The notes: generated by a model from the letters alone, not told the origin. DNA of 64,000 nt from Clavelina lepadiformis (GCF_947623445.1 NC_135243.1:17678479-17742478); one strand, 5' to 3'. Counted from the stretch's first letter, positions 13,001 through 25,986 are shown. Program-made: numbers and translations.

Positions 13001-14560
13001 CTTTTTTGCAGGGCGTCATTACAAGCCAAAAATTTGTGTCTTTTTTAACGCTTGTTGCGTTTTTCTATGGTTACGCACTATCACTGTCATACAGGTTAGT
13101 TGATCAATAATATAAATAAACGTTTAAAGTCCATTTGCAGTGGCCTATGTAAATACCTATAAGACTGTCCACAAAATATTGATTTTATCTTCCTCGCTTT
13201 GGAGCTTAAAAGCAATTATAAACCAATATTGGCAGCTGCATATCAGCTGCATATCATTTGTATTGTGCTGTATATGCTGTGCTTTATGTTTAGTTATGGA
13301 TATTGGCTTGCAGAAGAAAAATTGAATGCTTCATCTGCAACACTGGGAATTGCATCCTTATGTGGGTCATTAGTTGACATTCCATTTTTTCTGGGATCAG
13401 GTTTCCTTATACAAAAATGTGGTCACTTGTCCTTGCTGCTATTTTGCCAAATAATATTTGCGGTAAATTTCAAACTCATTAAGTGATACGAAAAAATGGT
13501 GTTCTAATAATAAAGTTTAAATGGTGTTAATTTCCAGATGAACACCAAATGTTTTGCGAAAGAACTTTCTTCAATTTGTTTGCAAGATATACTCGATTAG
13601 TGTGTCAATTAAAACTGACATTTCAGTTTCCCTAAAAAGTTGCAAGCTGGTTATTTTAATATACATTTACACTTTAGATTCGCCTTTATTTCCTTTCGAT
13701 AATAACTAAAGCGTGGCAATTTATAATTCTGGAAGCTATGCGGGGTATCAATTGGGGGTTGATGTGGCCAGTTGCTTGTTCTTATACAGTATGTATAAGC
13801 CCGAAGAAACTGGAAGCAACCACAATGGGAATCATGTACGCCACAACTCATGGGTTAGGTATGTTTCTGTTACTTTTGTTTATATATTTTATCATACCCC
13901 ATCACCAGGTGTATACAAGTTTGAAAGCTGTAAAACTAGCTCAGTGGTAATTCTTCAGCAAACCACATAAACGATATGTATGCTGTGTTGCATATAGGAC
14001 AGATTTTGCAAGCTCAAAAATTAAAATCAATCACCTAAAAACTGCGTTGGAGCCAACTTCGACATAAAACAATAAAAATATACTACTAACTTTGATTTTA
14101 AAGATTGTCGTTATGCATAGCTGAATTATTTCGTATTTTTAGGATACAGCTTTGGATCGCTGTTTGGTGGATATCTTTTTAAGGAATTTGGGAGCGAACA
14201 AATGTTTTTTATATCGTTCGTGCTGGTGCTGTCATCAAGTGTTTTGTATCTTTTGATTACTTTGCTGGTGAGAGTCTTTTTCCAAAAGGACACTTTGTCC
14301 AGTGAGTTCTAACTTTTCATTGTTTGTTCAAAAATTGGACGAAGACAAAATATTGCTTTTATATTTGGGCGACAACTTTTATAATAATTGTTTTAATACA
14401 CCAAGACGTTCAAGTCGATGAAAACGAAGAGCTGAAAAAACTTTCCAAATCAGGTAATCATAAGCTGGGTCCTGTAGAACATCGCGCACATAGAGCGGAT
14501 GAAGATGACAAAATTCAACAGCAGCAAAACTTTATAACCCATGAAACTCGAGCGCTCTGA
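10043..14560 (+). CDS. MFSD6-like major facilitator transporter, intact, 11 exons, 520 aa
   Basis: Predicted 12-helix plasma-membrane carrier of the MFSD6/MFS_1-like family; substrate unknown. Exons: 10043-10076, 10208-10294, 10382-10630, 10754-10836, 11323-11527, 11758-11915, 13012-13094, 13294-13462, 13678-13858, 14143-14301, 14406-14560. They total 1563 bp, all phases agree and all introns are GT-AG. TM1 spans about residues 28-53 (YLPLKVLYFLYLAG). MFS motif A is at about 82-92 (GAISDKTGRPK). The family-typical YGLQRLWGSIGFG is at about 197-209. Exon 4 (about 124-151) is a short loop with two N-glycosylation sequons (NIT, NLT), so probably extracellular. The C-terminus is hydrophilic and glutamine-rich. 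I chose the ATG at 10043 because the 34-bp first exon, its phase and its context recur in the second copy. Family assignment is firm; orthology to one vertebrate MFSD6 paralogue is not claimed. Confidence 0.92.
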
Positions 14561-14789
14561 TAGTACAAACTAAAAGATACAATTTTGTGCCAATATTTTG
14601 ACCTCAGTATTGCGCCAGTATACATTTCTTTTGCACGTGTACTTTTGATTTTAATAATTGCATGCTGTTACTGTTTTTGTTTATTTTGATGGATCTCAAG
14701 GCTTTGTGTAGTAAATTACTTTCAGTTACTAAATATTTTGGATTTTGTTCAAACATTTGCTAGTAGCAACTGAGCACAGATTTTATATG

Positions 14790-15062
14790 CCCACATGTCT
14801 ATAGCGCGCCGACGTCAAATGTTTGTGATCACTGGCAGTGTGTTTTTGTCACTTTATCGAAGTTGGTATGAAATGTATAGAACTTATTAATAGCTCATAA
14901 TTGATGCTGGATTGGACATTTTTTATCAGGAAATGGAGCTGTCAGTGTTAACGTTAACCAAATTTAATGAAATTTGTTTTCAATTGTTCATGTCAGAAAT
15001 ACACTATATACTGCAATGTAAAAAAGAAATTACAACAAGAACAAAATTCCAGGTAGGGCAAA
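14790..15062 (+). pseudogene. Relic promoter and exon 1 of a further MFSD6-like copy
   Basis: Aligns block by block with the region upstream of the second copy (18490-18729): GACGTCAAATGTTTGTGATCAC vs GACTTCAAATGCTTGTTATCAC, GGATTGGACATTTTTTATCAGGA vs GGATTGGACATTCTGCATCAGGA, and an exon-1 equivalent ending AAAATTCCAG before GTAGGG. The would-be start codon is followed directly by TAA (ATGTAA), so it cannot encode the normal first exon. No exons 2-11 follow, so this is the 5' stub of a duplicate, or a duplicated promoter. The 230 bp before it (14561-14789) are the 3' flank of the intact gene. Confidence 0.7.
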
Positions 15063-15069
15063 ATATTGG

Positions 15070-18037
15070 TGGCCAGTTGAGAATACAAGAGTGAAGTTTG
15101 CTATGTAGGCTTGGGCTATGACCACGTATCAATAAATTAATTCATGAAAGTTTAATTAATTGTTTATAACTTGGCGCTAATCTTGTTACAGCATAATGCA
15201 ACAAAAACATGATCACTAACAAACTCTGAATGCGAAAGAAGTCGTAAAACCTAGAGGGTTTAAAACGTGCAGCAAGATATTCGTTATACTGTATTTCATG
15301 GTATCGTGTATTAGTGGCGCAGGGATCATCATCACCACACGATTTGATAAGAAAACTCGGACCGTTTAGAGAATTGATGCTAATTGTTATAGTTAACCCC
15401 TATTTCTAACAGACATTCTGTGCAGATCTGATACTATTTCAATATTAATAGTGATGTATATTTTTTGTTTTACTCTTTAACGCTGTGATACATTTTGGCT
15501 TTGTTCAGTGCGCGTTCCATTTGAATTACTTCCAGATTTTCTAAACCTATTACTACCACCCGCGCATTGCGTTTTTCTGTCGATCAGTCTAGTTTTTCAA
15601 AGAACGTTTTCCCTAAACAATGTGTTCAAAAAACAATATTCCGTTTGATATGAACAAATAATGCAGTATATCAACATCAATCCTTAAGCTTGGTTAACAT
15701 ACAGTATTGTTCAGAATGCATTAAGCGGATAACGGATACGGCGTATCCGATACGCCGCCTTACAGGTTCACCACAAGATTACTTAAGTTTTGTTGAAACG
15801 TTTCGGATGCTCCCAAGCACACCTTAATAAACGTTTTCGGCTGGACCACAGCTAATTGACATACGAGTCACCCACTCAACTAATTCTCTATATAGACCAA
15901 TTAAACTCACTTTACATACACTTGTACAATAAAGGAAACTCAAACTCTTCAAAGGAAAGCACATTTGACGAACCAGCCCTATATACGTTGCATCATGAGG
16001 TGATGGTTTTCGTATCCAATGTTACAGCGACGTAGATCAGGACACTCAGCCTCAAAATTAACATGACCGTCGTATTGTGAATTGATGTTTTGATTTTAGC
16101 TATTTCAGGTTTTATCGGTGTAAGATTTAGGTTAGGTTTAGGTTATTATGTTATGGCATTTAAGTTCAGAGCTAGATTTAGACTGTGATGGACCTGGGGC
16201 TAAAAGGTACCAAGGACCTAGGCGGAATTTTGTCTCTACCATTTAACATAAACCAAAATGCAGACAGAATATTCACAAACAGTATTTCACCAAACATGTG
16301 ATACAAATTACCTATTTTTTAAATATTTAATCAACACATTCCCTATAAATCATAATAAAAATTTTGATTGTTTAATAGAAAAAAATATGTTATACCTCTA
16401 TTATTATTGGTTTAGGAATTTGAACTGCGACTGCAGGAGAATTACCTGCCCACGCAATTTTTTATTGTTTCTTTGTTAATTAGAATCAACTAATTACAGT
16501 ATTCGTTGACATATGCCTAACGTATGTTTTTAATAAACCAAGGTGTTTGTTTGCTAAGTTTTCGGTATGTTGCTCAACATTCTATACTTTGGAGTGAGCG
16601 CTTATGCACGAATTCTTTCTACAGTTTAATTCTTGTATTAGCTATTCTTCTACTTCAATATGATGCTTAGTGGCCTGACTTCATCATGCAGCGCACGCTA
16701 CAAATGAAAGCCACGAACCAAGTTTGATTTAAGAAAAAACAAGTGATATTAAAAAATTAAGTTCCAAACAAAGCTAATTTTGCAAAACAAACATGCAGTT
16801 AATAAATGCAAGTCAAACGGAGCCTAAACAAGATATTTTTCATAGCTTATGATAGTTCATCGCTAATCATGAGATTAAACGTGGTGTAAAAATGGGCCTG
16901 CAATACATAGGTTGGTATTTTTGTCTATCTTCTGCAGACACGACAGCAAATAGCAATAACTAGATCATTAACGATTTATAGCTATACTCTTTGTACCATT
17001 TTCGATGACAATTTCAAAGAAAAACACAGAATGGAAACGGAAATACCAAATCGATCAGGAAATGCCCGCTCTGTAGCAAGGACTCGAAAACGTTAGACGG
17101 CTTGCTCCGTATGATCAGTGAATTATCTCCGAGTTTCAGTTGTGCAAAAACTGTTTTCAGTCCAAATATAACAAAGGTAGATAGGCAGGAATCAATAAAT
17201 AAATCACAGAAATTCCAACACCAGCACAAAATTTACCGTTGTAAAGTGTAAAAAGTATTTTTTAAGTACTGCAATCTTTGTTTAGGTTACGAAATTTATA
17301 ACTAAGCGTTAAAAATTATAGTTCCTCTCTTACTTCTAAGCAAACATGTGAAAACTAACATAACCGGTGCAGACTTAGGTCTGAACTACAATAAGTGAGT
17401 CAAGTCAAAATAAGCTATAAACTGTATATGTGAGGAATTAAAATATCTAGCAGTCAATTACTTATTTTTACTTGGAACAGGTGTTGATAAGTCACTTCAG
17501 ATAAATCAAGACTACGCTGTGTATTATATTTGCGATATTAATTTAATTTGTTTACGATATCGTTGTTGTTGCAATAGTTGCATTTCCACGGTCACCGAAC
17601 AATTTCCTGTAAAATTGCGAATGAAAAATCAATTGAAAAACTTTATATATGTCCCATAATGTCAAGGTTTTTGAAAAAGCAATCACTTCGACTAATACAA
17701 GAACACGATTAAGGCATGTAAAATTTTCAAACAACTATGTAAGCCTATTTCCTATAGTCACCCGACGAAGCAAACTCAAGTATGCAAAAGTTGATAGAAA
17801 TAAATTCAAACTAACTTTTAAGGTGCTACGTTATTCAACTATTGTTTTTATACTGTAATAGTAATACTAATACTGTCTGCTTTGAATATTTCATGTTTTA
17901 TTTGCATTTCGCCATACAGGATTTGCCTGATAGTACGTCAAGCAAGTAAATATTTGACAAACAAACTACACACCTACAAACTTTTGTGGTAAAAATGCAT
18001 ACAGTATTTTTTTATAAAGACGTACGTATTCCGGTGA
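15070..18037. other. Spacer between transporter copies, no gene seen
   Basis: AT-rich and non-coding as far as I can read. An inverted copy of the AACCTAA-bearing dispersed repeat lies at about 16075-16185. A short self-complementary stretch built on CGGATACG/CGTATCCG lies at 15730-15765. The block TTTACCGTTGTAAAGTGTAAA (17232-17252) recurs at 60207-60227, downstream of the second copy's last exon. Confidence 0.45.
16075..16185 (-). repeat. Dispersed repeat, inverted copy
   Basis: Read on the minus strand it gives ATAACATAATAACCTAAACC, then TAACCTAAATC and AACCTGAAATAGCTAAAATC, matching blocks in the same order at 63868-63955 and more weakly at 8415-8530. Function and class unknown. Confidence 0.55.
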
Positions 18038-18102
18038 GCCTTTTTTGCGTGTGGACCCAGGGACTGCAGCCCCATCAACCCCCACCTTAATCCGCTACTG
18101 TT
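18038..18102 (-). mobile_element. Isolated terminus of a hAT element
   Basis: On the minus strand it begins CAGTAGCGGATTAAGGTGGG and runs through GGGGCTGCAG and GGTCCACAC. This matches the left end of the complete hAT element at 42368 (CAGGGCCGGATTAAGGCGGG... GGGGCTGCAGCCCCAGGTCCACAC). Only the outer 60 bp or so is recognisable, so it is a truncated copy or solo end. Confidence 0.7.
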
Positions 18103-21100
18103 TAAGAATTTAGGTTAATAGGAAACTGAAAAATAGCTTTGAATGCACGATTTCTTCCGTGGAAATAGTGTTGACTGTTGACCTTTCGAAAAACCCGAGG
18201 GGCGAGATACGAAACAGTTTGTGCTAATTGTCAAATTATCTCTTGTGTCTCACGGAATTCCTGTGCATATATAATAATAATTAAATAACTTTTAATAAAT
18301 GACGCGTTGTTAATGGCACTCATTAATCAACATAAACATTGTCACTGCCTATTACTTGATTGCTTACTATTACCTTTTCTGTTTTTTTTAATGACTTCCA
18401 AGGTTTTGTTGAGTGTGTGTTTTCAGTTAATAAATGACTTTTCACGGAATGTGCTGATCATCATTGAACAATGTTGGTACACCTTTGTCTAGCGCTGACT
18501 TCAAATGCTTGTTATCACAGAATGAGTGTTTTGCTACCTTATCGCAGTTGTTATGACATGTGGAAATTAAATGCAGTTTTTAGTTGTTGGATTGGACATT
18601 CTGCATCAGGATAGGGAGCTACCAGTGTAACTGTATATCTCAACTAAAGATATAATTTATTTATTGCTTATGTTTATAATAAATCATATACTGTGATGAA
18701 GAAAAGTTATGATAAAAACAAAAGTCCAGGTAAAGGTGAAAAATATAGTTATTGGTTATTAGTTGAAATTAAAAGACGAATTTTGCTGGTATGAGCTATA
18801 CGATTGTTATGCGTAAATAATAGTAATTCATGGTTATTTTTAAATATAGGATCAACTAAGCTATGGCTATGTTTGAGCATAAATACAGTCTACCTTCCGA
18901 TCAAAGCACTGTACTTCTTTTACTTGGCAGGTGCTGTTTTTTACCTCATGTGTATAGGCTACTTTTCTTATACACTATATCTTATACGGTACGCAAATTT
19001 GCAGGCTTATTACAAATTAAAAGCAAAATTTTCGATTAAGTTCTACTGAGTCATTTACTTACATAGGTCAAGCTTGCTTTTGGATCTTTTTATCTGTGTT
19101 CATGAGACATCTTGGCTTGTCCACTCATCAAAGCGGCATTGTTTTGGCTGTACATCGTTCTGTCGGCATTATAGCTTCACCTGAATTTGGGGCCATTTCC
19201 GACAAAACGGGTCGACCTAAAACTGTGCTGATAGCGCTGCTGCTTGCAGCTTCTTTCACATCCTTATCTTCGTTAAGCGTTCCTGCACAATCCTATCACC
19301 AGGTGGTAGAGTCAGGTAAAGCTTGAACAATTAACTTGAACATGGCTGATTCAACTAACATATAGGAGTAAACAAAAACTTTAGGCATTTTGTGCACACA
19401 ATTACTCAATATTTCATTTAGCAAAGTTGGAAAATCAGGTAGCGATAGTAGAAACTTTCAACATTATTGCTCAACAAACCAATGCATCAACACACTCCAA
19501 CCAGACATCATTTGAAAAGGTATTTTATGTTTACGGTATAGCCTAAAGCTCAGGCTATCTTCTGCCAAGTGCTACAGGTGCGCCGAAAATCACAAATAAA
19601 CGGAACCGCTTAACATAAATTTAAACCTACGACACTTTTCTTCGAAAATGGTGACGTTATGTCTATGTACGACGTAGGGAGAATTAAAGCATTTTAAATT
19701 TTCCTCGTCGCTTCATCATCTGGCCACAAATCGCAATACTGGTTGCTAAATCAAAAAATTAAGTTCAGACTTTTAAATCCACAATCATGTTGTTTTAACA
19801 TGTTTATGAAAACCACTACAATTTTTTCTTCACAAATTTATCCTTCTTATTCAGACTCAAACCTCAAATCTTGATAACAAATCGCCAGATGAAATGAACA
19901 TTTCTAACTTCGGAATAATTTTGGTCGCTTAAAAACCTTAATACTATGTGACTCATATCAAACTTTTTTTCTGCAATTCGTACACAATTTCTAATTTTCT
20001 TTTTGAATTTAATTTCTTTAATTTTTTAACAGTTAAATTTATTTTTCTAATTTTCAATTCTGATTTAATACAACTTCTAATTTTCATTCCACAAAATCAT
20101 CCCGATTCCGGGTGCAACTATTGTGGTTATAGGTGCAATAAGAATATCTATACACAGAAACATACTTACTGCATATTAATATGTTGTATAAATAATAAGT
20201 TCTATAAAAGGATTTTTTATTAATGTGCATTTACAATGTGCAGTATAAAATTATAAATACTTTTACTGAAAGAAATAATGCGGGGACTGCATTTATGAAA
20301 ATGAAACTTAAGTCATCATGGCTATTTCGTAATCCAAATATTGCCTTGTTAATTCAATGTCACATGCCCAGATTATTTTTGGCCGTAGTTGTAAAAATAA
20401 AAGAGTATCGCTGAAAAAAAATTATGTCTACTTTAGCAACGGATGGAGCCGTATGACCTGACATTTTGGATTTTGGTATCGCTTATTGCACTTTCTGCAT
20501 TATTTTACACAAGTCCTGTACCAATTATTGAAGCTACAACGTACAAAGTACTCGGTGCTAAAGACGAGCATAAATACGGACTGCAAAGGCTTTGGGGATC
20601 CATAGGATTTGGTGCCATGTCTTTGCTGAGTGGTTATTTGAAGGGTAGGATAATTGTGTGCTGTTGCCTGTTTAAAGAAATTCTGGTTAGAATGATAAAA
20701 CAGTATAGACAGTATAACGTGTACAATATAGCTTAAATATTTTATTTTTACGCATAATAATACTACCCTATCGAGTTAAACTCAGTCAAATTATTTTGCT
20801 ATCTGTTAGATGTACTGTATTTTCTTTCTTTTCCGATGCCACTACATCCAACGTACAATTCATTCCTTCGTTTGGAGGGGCGTGGCTCTTTTGGATTCTA
20901 TCGGCTGTTGCTATTTCTAATCTTCCTGTTGCCAATCGCTTGAGCGAGCGAATTTCTCTTCTAGATATTAAGGTGAGATTTTAAATGGTTGTCAAAGGTG
21001 TACTGTTTGAGAGGCGTAGGCTATATTTTATGATTATTGCAAGTTATCGTTTTCTTCTTTTCTCGGTATGGAAGCCATTTCAAAAACAAACAACAAAAAC

Positions 21101-21572
21101 CATTTCTGTTGTTCAGTGGATACTTCAATAGCAGTAAAAGTAATAATAAATAATTTATTACAAATAATGTTTTAATAATAATAATAATAATAATGAAGGG
21201 AAATAATTTCTATCTTAGAAGAGATTTCTCTGTATCGACAGGAGGCTATTACGAATCAGAAATTTATTTCATTTTTGGTCTTGATTTTATTCTTTTATGG
21301 CTACGCATTGTCAGTATCATTCAGGTAAGCCTGTCAATGTTATGTTTTTTCTTAAGTATTTACCTTTATTTACCACGCATAGAAAAAAATTCATTTAGAC
21401 AAATCTAACTTATAAGGACATAGGCAATGTAAAGGCTAGTGGGGCAAAAAAGTCCGAATTGAATTGTCTTCGTACCTGCTTATGTTATCTGCGATATAAC
21501 TGCTGTTATATAATTGTACTGTAACTGATACAAATGTTGTTGTATCCATTACTTTGAGGTAATAACTAATAG

Positions 21573-22010
21573 GAGTGTGCCGAACCCGAAACCTCGACAC
21601 GGATGCCATCGTTTTTAAGTGTTCTCACGATTCACGAACATTAGCTTTACTCCAGGTTTCACCTGAACGCTTGGTTTTTCGACCTAAAAACAAAAGTGAT
21701 AAGTAATGAATTGTACCAATATTCGCTGCCGAGAATAATTTGTAATCTTCCATCAATTACATCAATTATAGAAAGACTACATCACTACAAATCACATCAA
21801 AGAACTACGCATGTCGAGGACATATAGACATTGAATGTATTCTAGCCAACAATAGATCGATAAAGACTTTTCTTCCTTCAGAAATCAGTTTGTTTGTTTA
21901 TTATGACGTTATAGGTTCGAAGAGCTATAACGTTATAACTCACAAGAGCTTCAAGTTCGAAAGCTCGGTTTCGTACAAGTCGGAGCTTTTTTCGTTTTTC
22001 TACAACCCGG
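21573..22010. repeat. Candidate inverted-repeat element in intron 7 of the pseudogene
   Basis: The start TAGGAGTGTGCCGAACCCGA resembles the TAGGGATGTGCCG end of the element at 7758-8180. The interior has TTCGA/CGAAC motifs such as AAGTTCGAAAGCTCGG. I could not place the right end or a target duplication, so the limits are approximate. Confidence 0.3.
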
Positions 22011-24401
22011 GTTAACTCTAACTGCAGATAACTAGTAACTCTTGGTTTCAACTGTTAGTATATAGTCTGTGTTATAGGCTTCAACGATTTTGTAGTTTCT
22101 GCTTGTACTGTTACATTAAGCAAAAATTAACTTCACATGATACGTAACCACTCAAATTTAGAGAACGTTTATATGTTCAGTTATGGATATTGGCTTGCAG
22201 AAGAAAAATTGAATGCTTCATCTGCAAAATTGGGAATTGCATCTTTATGTGGATCATTAGTTGACATTCCACTTTTTCTTGGATCAGGTTTCCTTATACA
22301 AAAATGTGGTCACTTGTCCTTGTTGCTATTTTGCTAAATAATATTTGCGGTAAATTTCAAACAACATAAAGTGTGAAGGTTGATGAATAAAAAAGCGATG
22401 GCACAAAATACTAGTTTGTTAATAGTAAAGTTAAGAGGGTATAATTTCCTAAACTATTCATATATTTCACAAAAGTATTTTTTTTTACTACAAGAACGCA
22501 TAATGCGAGATAAATCTGTGAAATTATAGCTGAAGTTTTAATTGCATTAAAACTCTTACATGTTTTTTTTGTACAATTGCCATTTAGATTCCTCTTTATG
22601 TCCTAACGGTAATAAATGAAGCGTGGCAATTTATAATTCTGGAAGCTATGCCGGGTATCAATTGGGGGTTGATGTGGCCAGTTGCTTGTTCTTATACAGT
22701 ATGTATAAGCCCGAAGAAACTGGAAGCAACCACAATGGGAATACAGTAATGTACGCCACAACTCATGGGTTAGGTATGTTTTTGTTACTTTTGTTAATAT
22801 ATTTTAACAAACCTCATCAGCAGGTAAAAACAATTGAAACTAGTAAAATTAGTGCAGCGGAATCTCCTCTTTTCAAGTGGAAAGCATTGTACTGTACAAT
22901 GCATGTCAGATCGATATAGCACTAAATAAACAATAATTATTGTTGAAAGTGCAACAGCCAACGCCACTACTATAAGTGAAACTGAGAAGACCGGTTTCGC
23001 TAGAATTTTCCATACTCGAGTTTTTTTGAGTTATAGACGTTTGGATCCTTGGACCATACTATTTACCAAAATGTACTCAGTCGATGTAGCTACAAAATAC
23101 CAAAATGTATTTGCACAATATTTACATTGCATTTAAGCATATAGTCGACGATATGTATTCAAGTTCATGCATATACTATGATATGCATATGTATATACCA
23201 TATCTATACCTATAAAATATTTCAAAGTGATAAAGCAACGAAGTTGTAATGCGCTATAGAACTAAATACATTATGAAACGATACAAGAAAACGATGGTTT
23301 CAAGCTTACGAAACGTTTTTCGGGTCAGGTTAATAAATTATTGTAATTTAAAAATAATTGAATGCATAGCGTTTGTGATTCTTTTTTTTACAAATGCCTA
23401 ATAAAGCCGCAACAAAGCAGTTCACTGTCCAGTGTTCACATATGTTTTGACCTGCGGTAACTTGTAGCAGGACCTTAACAAGGGCAAAAATCGCACTTGC
23501 ACTGACTGTACTAGAATCCGCTATACAAAAAGTTCCGGTACCAACAAAGTACGGAACTACTTTTTTGAAATAATGTCGACTATCGCCACTATCGTTTTTT
23601 GTTTTGCTAGGTACAGTTATCTATGGTATACTTACAAAATACCGATTGTCCACCTCTGTTGACGGTTACAGAATGCAGCTCTAATTATATGATACGTAAT
23701 CGCAGTAAAAAGAGTATAAGTTAGTTAAAGTTACAAAAGTTTTGATATGAAATGAAAAAAAATTAATTTTTTTTTTAGATATTTGTACTACAGTAGTTAC
23801 CGCTTTATAAATCACCTCGCGACCGGACTTCTTTCACACTCATTGACCAAATCTATTTCTCGTGTTTGTTAACCTGCTGTTAGGTCCCCTCTTGTTCTAA
23901 AATTGGGGGAGATGGCTCATGAATATATAGGTCCTTGACTACATTAGTTACATTTCGGTATTTAGTAGCTACCTTAGTTACATCAGCTACATTTTGGTAT
24001 ATAGAACGACCCCCACTACAATAAGTGGAATGAGAAGGACAATTCGTCAGAGATTTCCATGCTCGAGTTAATATAGACGTTGGGATTCTATTGGTTAAAT
24101 TGTACATTACTTTCTAGGTCCAAATGCAAATATTGTTTACCAAGCGTTTGTCTGAGACGTGTTTGTAGTCACTGAAAATTTGTTGCAGCGTAAGATTTTA
24201 AAGTTCGTCAGTCTGTATAATTAAGTTGTTTGATCTGTTAAGGTTTCATCTTTCGCTCACTCCTTGGTGGATATCTTTTTGAAGCATTTGGGAGCAAGCA
24301 AATGTTTTTTGTATCGTTCGTGTTGGTGCTGTCGTCAAGTTTTTTGTATCTTCTGATTGGCTTACTAGGGCAGAGATTTTTTCGCAGCAACTCCTTTTCA
24401 A

Positions 24402-25030
24402 GTGAGTTAGTTATATGCAAGAATTATACAATTTTTTTGCACTAGCGTTGATATTTATGGAAGGAAGCTCGTTGACTCCAATTTTCTTATTTTGTGCTTT
24501 CGGGTACCGCGAACCAAATTTGCGATTCCGGACGAATTATATCGATCACAATGCAGGCAATAGGTAAACAATTTACTTGTTGGTATTTAACTCGAATTTT
24601 TTGTTAACTCAAAAGGTATATTTGGAGTCCCAATATCGACAATTTAGTTGAAAAAAACTGCATTTTAGCTGATTTTGTTAATGGGTTCTTATATGAACTA
24701 GAGACTTCGTACATTAAATGTTCGTTCTGTAATTTGATATCTCTTTACTTTAAAACTCTTTCCTGAGCACCGGCTTACATTTAAAAATCCGACACCATTC
24801 TGGCATAACTTGTAGTTAAATCGTTATGCAACAGTAGAACTAAGCAAGTGTGATTTGAGCAATTCAAAAAGCTTAATGAATGAGGTAGAATCAGTTAAAC
24901 TTGTAAGGTGACTCCAGAAAGGTACCAGTCATTTAATTTATGACAACCTTGTAGGCTATTTCGTATAGGCGAGGTCGGGAGTATATATTTATATAAATCT
25001 TTATTAGCCTCCAATAGGTCCGAAAATGAG
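24402..25030. other. Left end of the expanded intron
   Basis: Begins with the GTGAGT donor of pseudogene exon 10 at 24402. AT-rich, no element end recognised before LINE-like coding similarity starts after about 25100. Confidence 0.4.
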
Positions 25031-25148
25031 CGTGAGTTGTTTGTTGAAGATGTATCTATTATCCCCAGGTACGTTTTCAGAATCAATCAATCTAGAATTT
25101 GTGACATAGACAAAACAAAATTTAGAATTTGTGAAATAGACCCTCAAG

Positions 25149-25418
25149 TCACTGAGGATAAATTCCGCATGGATTTACGTCCGTCCGGCGATGCCCGAGT
25201 AGATGGAAACCCAGACGTATCAGGTGATAGATGATGTGGTTGGCACGTCCACGCTGAATGATGAAGCACCGATCACTGCGCAAGAGGTCAATCTCAATGT
25301 AGGCCCGGCTCCTGGCCCGGATGGGTTGACGTACGGCTTTTGGAAAGATCTCGACCTCAGGGGAGCAGAAGGGTTTTGTACCCACAGAAGGTGTCTACGA
25401 GCACATGACATCTTATAA
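25149..25418 (+). pseudogene. R2-like LINE reverse transcriptase fragment (N-terminal side)
   Basis: The frame from 25203 reads APITAQEV then GPAPGPDGLTYGFWK, the PGPDG block at the start of many LINE reverse transcriptases. The stretch is GC- and CpG-richer than its surroundings. The frame stops at 25416-25418, before the catalytic YADD region. A matching C-terminal piece lies at 27622-28040, so this looks like one R2-type element whose middle was lost or displaced when other sequence arrived. Clade assignment is tentative. Confidence 0.55.
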
Positions 25419-25431
25419 ATGACATGACATC

Positions 25432-25986
25432 ATGACATCCAAACATCTTATAAAACAGATGATGACAAAATTTTCAATGCGCAAGCAAATAACCAAAGCA
25501 AATGGTGCTTCTTTCACCATGTGGGTAGAAGAACCATCTCCTCCACCTATCACCATCACATTGTACCCGGTCCCCCTCGACATCCCAGATGAGGAGATCA
25601 TTCATCTCGTCCAGTCCAGAGACTGGGGTATTCTAAGAAGATTCAAATTTGGCTCCCACAAAGGTTTCCCACAATTTCACAATGAGTATCTTCACCTTCA
25701 AATTGACAAACTAAAGGAAGACCTGCTTCCTAATAAAATCTCTATCAACGGGCAATCCGTATCAATATCTCTTCCGGCAACTCCTATCCTGAAATGCGCA
25801 TACTGCAGAAACTTCGGTCACCGAATCGAAACCTGCAAAAAAATAAAAATCAACCCTCCTCCTCAGTCAATTCAGCACTCTCCCCAAACTCAACATGGGG
25901 TAATCAACAAACAACACCCAATCAAACCTCTCCATCATCCACTGCTCCGACAGATCAACCCAACCCTCCAGCAACGCCTCCAATGA
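25432..25986 (+). pseudogene. LINE-A copy 1, ORF1 zinc-knuckle protein, 5' truncated
   Basis: Nucleic-acid-binding ORF1 of a non-LTR retrotransposon. After a short leader it reads ASFTMWVEEPSPPP, YPVPLDIPDEEI and FKFGSHKGFPQFHNEYLHLQ, then a CCHC knuckle (CAYCRNFGHRIETC, C-x2-C-x4-H-x4-C) and a basic, Pro/Gln-rich tail. Sister copies (56652, 29499, 31351) begin with an extra FFKQ(T/K)RTLLCHFD domain that is absent here, so this copy starts inside ORF1. A Ser/Thr-rich acidic tail continues in other frames to about 26770. Confidence 0.75.

Noticed and set aside
15730-15765. Palindromic CGGATACG/CGTATCCG cluster as a possible operator or origin
   Set aside because: An isolated short inverted repeat in animal intergenic DNA with no associated feature.
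19855-19947. Possible extra exon in the second transporter copy after TTCTTATTCAG (TQTSNLDNKSPDEMN...)
   Set aside because: No good donor before TAA, no counterpart in the intact gene, and exon 4 already joins exon 5 in phase.
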